A stretch of DNA of 14,402 bases from Spirochaetaceae bacterium. GTDB lineage: Bacteria; Spirochaetota; Spirochaetia; Treponematales; Breznakiellaceae. Each line of letters starts with the position of its first letter. Positions within the stretch are counted from its first letter, which is position 1. The notes beneath the pieces are model-generated. The model did not search any database. It saw nothing but the letters and a program-made list of their open reading frames with translations, and was not told where the DNA came from. Where the stretch lies: positions 1-14,402 of the forward strand of contig JAIRMY010000112.1 of assembly GCA_031258335.1 (NCBI GenBank), in the 5' to 3' direction. Made by a program: the position numbers and the translations under genes. Positions 12,888 through 14,402 of this stretch are shown piece after piece.

Positions 12888-14138
12888 TTATTTATCGGCA
12901 AGTTTGGAAGGCTTCTTTAAGTAATGGAGTAGGAAACCAAGCAGTACAAAACCCTGTACGGTGAAAGCCGCGACGAGGCTGTATATAGAACCACCCATAT
13001 AAAACCCGCTGACAAGGACCGGACAGGTGAGTATAGCCGTCAGCGTGGCGGCAACGCCCGCTATCAGGGATTCCACACGTTTTTGCATGGCGGTAAGTAT
13101 GGCGCCTAGTACGCCTACACCCAGCAAAAAACCTGAGGCGAGCAGCGTGGGTATCAACAGATAGCTGTACCGCAGTATCTTTTCACCGAATACAAGGCTT
13201 AACGCGAAGCGCCCCCAGACAAGCGAAGATGCGCACAGCACCGCCGTTACCCCGATTACGCAAAGCCCCATACGAAACGTCATCCGTTTTATCTCATAGT
13301 ATCTTTTGTCCGCGTACAGCCCGCTCAGTCCGGGGATAAAAACATTCAACGCAGGCCCCGTCAAAAACGGCAAAACAAACATTATCAAAGTTACCGATGA
13401 AAAATAGCCTAACTCCTCGATAGAATATATTTTTTCAATAACATAGCGCGTGTAAAACGTCATGCCGAAATAAGTGAGGCTATTAAGTACAAGCACAAAA
13501 GATGGAAGGATCACGCGGATTATATCGCGCATCACAGGTTTTGAAGTAAAATCCGGCCGGCTTGTAACTCGCTTAAAATCAAAAAACACAAAAACCGCGA
13601 GAAAAGAGAACGACATCGCAAAAACAGCCTGTGGCAGTTCAAAGAAATACAGCGCGATGCAGAATATCAAAAATGGGAATACTCCTTTTGCAAAGTACGA
13701 TATGCCTATGGTTTTATAGTCGTCAAATTTTTGAAGAACGCAAAGGTAAACGCCGGCAAACCCTTCCAGCAGCCTGTACAGCATCAGAGCAAAACAGCAT
13801 AACAGCGTAGAGCGTGAAAAATCCGCAAAATAGAGGGCGACCGCAAAGCAAAAGAGCGCCGCGATACTCGTACAGATTCGCGCCGCTATATACGTCCCGT
13901 CTGTATGCCGGCCCCTGACATCGCTTATCTGGTAAGCGCCCATGCCAAAACCGGCAATCGTGGTAAAAATGTTGGTGAATGTATACGCAAGCGAATAGAC
14001 CCCGGCATCCTCTGCCCCTTTTACCCGTAGAATCACAACTGAAAGCAGGTATTGAAAAAAAATGTATGTAAAAGACCCGGCGCTGTTATAAAAGATGTTC
14101 CTATTAAAAGGCGTGTTTAATCTCTGTAATAACTTCAA
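12888..14138 (-). CDS. MOP-superfamily flippase (Wzx-type polysaccharide exporter-like)
   Basis: This is a multi-pass membrane protein of about 416 residues with some 12 hydrophobic segments. It resembles Wzx/RfbX-type flippases that move lipid-linked oligosaccharides across the inner membrane. The N-terminal pattern NRNIFYNSAGSFTYIFFQYL followed by GAEDAGVYSLAYTFTNIFTT and GFGMGAYQISDVRG is typical (Asn-x-x-tyr/phe, then the Ala-Gly-x-Tyr-x-Leu-Ala motif). I chose TTG 14138, ten bases after serS ends, with a weak GATGGG before it. A TTG at 14192 would overlap serS by 44 bases; no ATG exists in the N-terminal part. It follows serS closely and precedes the lipoprotein gene by 16 bases. The substrate is unknown and no glycosyltransferase genes are nearby. 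Confidence 0.85.
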   Translation of the reverse strand: MKLLQRLNTPFNRNIFYNSAGSFTYIFFQYLLSVVILRVKGAEDAGVYSLAYTFTNIFTTIAGFGMGAYQISDVRGRHTDGTYIAARICTSIAALFCFAVALYFADFSRSTLLCCFALMLYRLLEGFAGVYLCVLQKFDDYKTIGISYFAKGVFPFLIFCIALYFFELPQAVFAMSFSFLAVFVFFDFKRVTSRPDFTSKPVMRDIIRVILPSFVLVLNSLTYFGMTFYTRYVIEKIYSIEELGYFSSVTLIMFVLPFLTGPALNVFIPGLSGLYADKRYYEIKRMTFRMGLCVIGVTAVLCASSLVWGRFALSLVFGEKILRYSYLLIPTLLASGFLLGVGVLGAILTAMQKRVESLIAGVAATLTAILTCPVLVSGFYMGGSIYSLVAAFTVQGFVLLGFLLHYLKKPSKLADK

Positions 14139-14148
14139 AAAGCGCCCA

Positions 14149-14402
14149 TCAAAGTTTTGGTTTAACGGTGTCAAAGCCGCAGTAGGGGACAAGCGCCGCC
14201 GGGATTTTAACCGTACCGTCAGCCTCTTGGAAATTCTCGATCACGGCTATCATGGCCCTCGACACGGCGATAGCGGTGCCGTTCAGCATGTGGACGAATC
14301 TGTTTTTCCCGTCCCCGCCTTTGCAGCGTATATTAAGGCGGCGCGCCTGGTAGTCCGTGCAGTTTGACGTAGAGGTAACCTCGCCGTACTCCCCGCCGTT
14401 TC
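14149..14402 (-). CDS. serS: Seryl-tRNA synthetase, C-terminal end (5' part outside window)
   Basis: The last 84 codons of seryl-tRNA synthetase are visible. This class II enzyme charges tRNA-Ser with serine. The residues NGGEYGEVTSTSNCTDYQAR with RLNIR match the conserved (E/S)-x-x-S-x-SNC-x-D-(F/Y)-QARR-(L/M)-x-IR region. LNGTAIAVSRAMIAVIEN is motif 3, with the ATP-binding Arg. The end IPAALVPYCGFDTVKPKL is the family's C-terminal segment (usually P-x-x-L-x-PY-x-x-x-x-x-I). The stop TGA lies at 14151-14149. The flippase gene starts within about ten bases, or overlaps, so the two are probably co-transcribed. Confidence 0.95.
   Translation of the reverse strand, partial: NGGEYGEVTSTSNCTDYQARRLNIRCKGGDGKNRFVHMLNGTAIAVSRAMIAVIENFQEADGTVKIPAALVPYCGFDTVKPKL

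Overview
The window looks like a spirochaete chromosome, most likely a Treponema and plausibly a gut-associated one. The protein sequences and gene set suggest this: a single-chain pyruvate:ferredoxin oxidoreductase, an rplM-rpsI-recX cluster, a Treponema-like SSB, a FecR-domain secreted protein, and several signal-peptide-bearing outer-membrane-type proteins without recognisable family. This is judged from memory of the families, not from a search. Composition is close to balanced, and there is no tRNA, rRNA, insertion sequence, CRISPR array or prophage.

Left part (1-4145). A pyruvate:ferredoxin oxidoreductase gene runs off the left edge and is interrupted by an in-frame TAG at 419-421. It faces an RluA-family pseudouridine synthase across a strong hairpin (3279-3296).

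Middle part (4146-8449). A forward cluster holds rplM, rpsI, recX, an acylphosphatase and a putative beta-barrel protein; the last three are tightly packed or overlapping. It meets, stop codon to stop codon, a reverse pair: a secreted protein with a BsuPI-like domain, followed by a cytoplasmic protein with a degenerate receiver and a PilZ-like tail.

Right part (8450-14402). A forward FecR-domain exported protein carries five tandem 60-bp repeats in its coding sequence. It is followed by a reverse SGNH esterase. Next is a forward ssb with hairpins on both sides: a GC-rich one in its leader and a long-range stem ending in T6 after its stop. The right end is a reverse set: serS (its 3' end only), a MOP-superfamily flippase, a lipoprotein, and after a candidate terminator a second putative outer-membrane protein.

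Taken together, this is core metabolism, translation and DNA maintenance mixed with lineage-specific envelope genes. I do not see a clear new multi-gene system. The signals most worth checking are the amber codon in nifJ, the in-frame repeats of the FecR protein, the structured RNA downstream of ssb, and two starts (rplM and the SGNH gene) that look leaderless.
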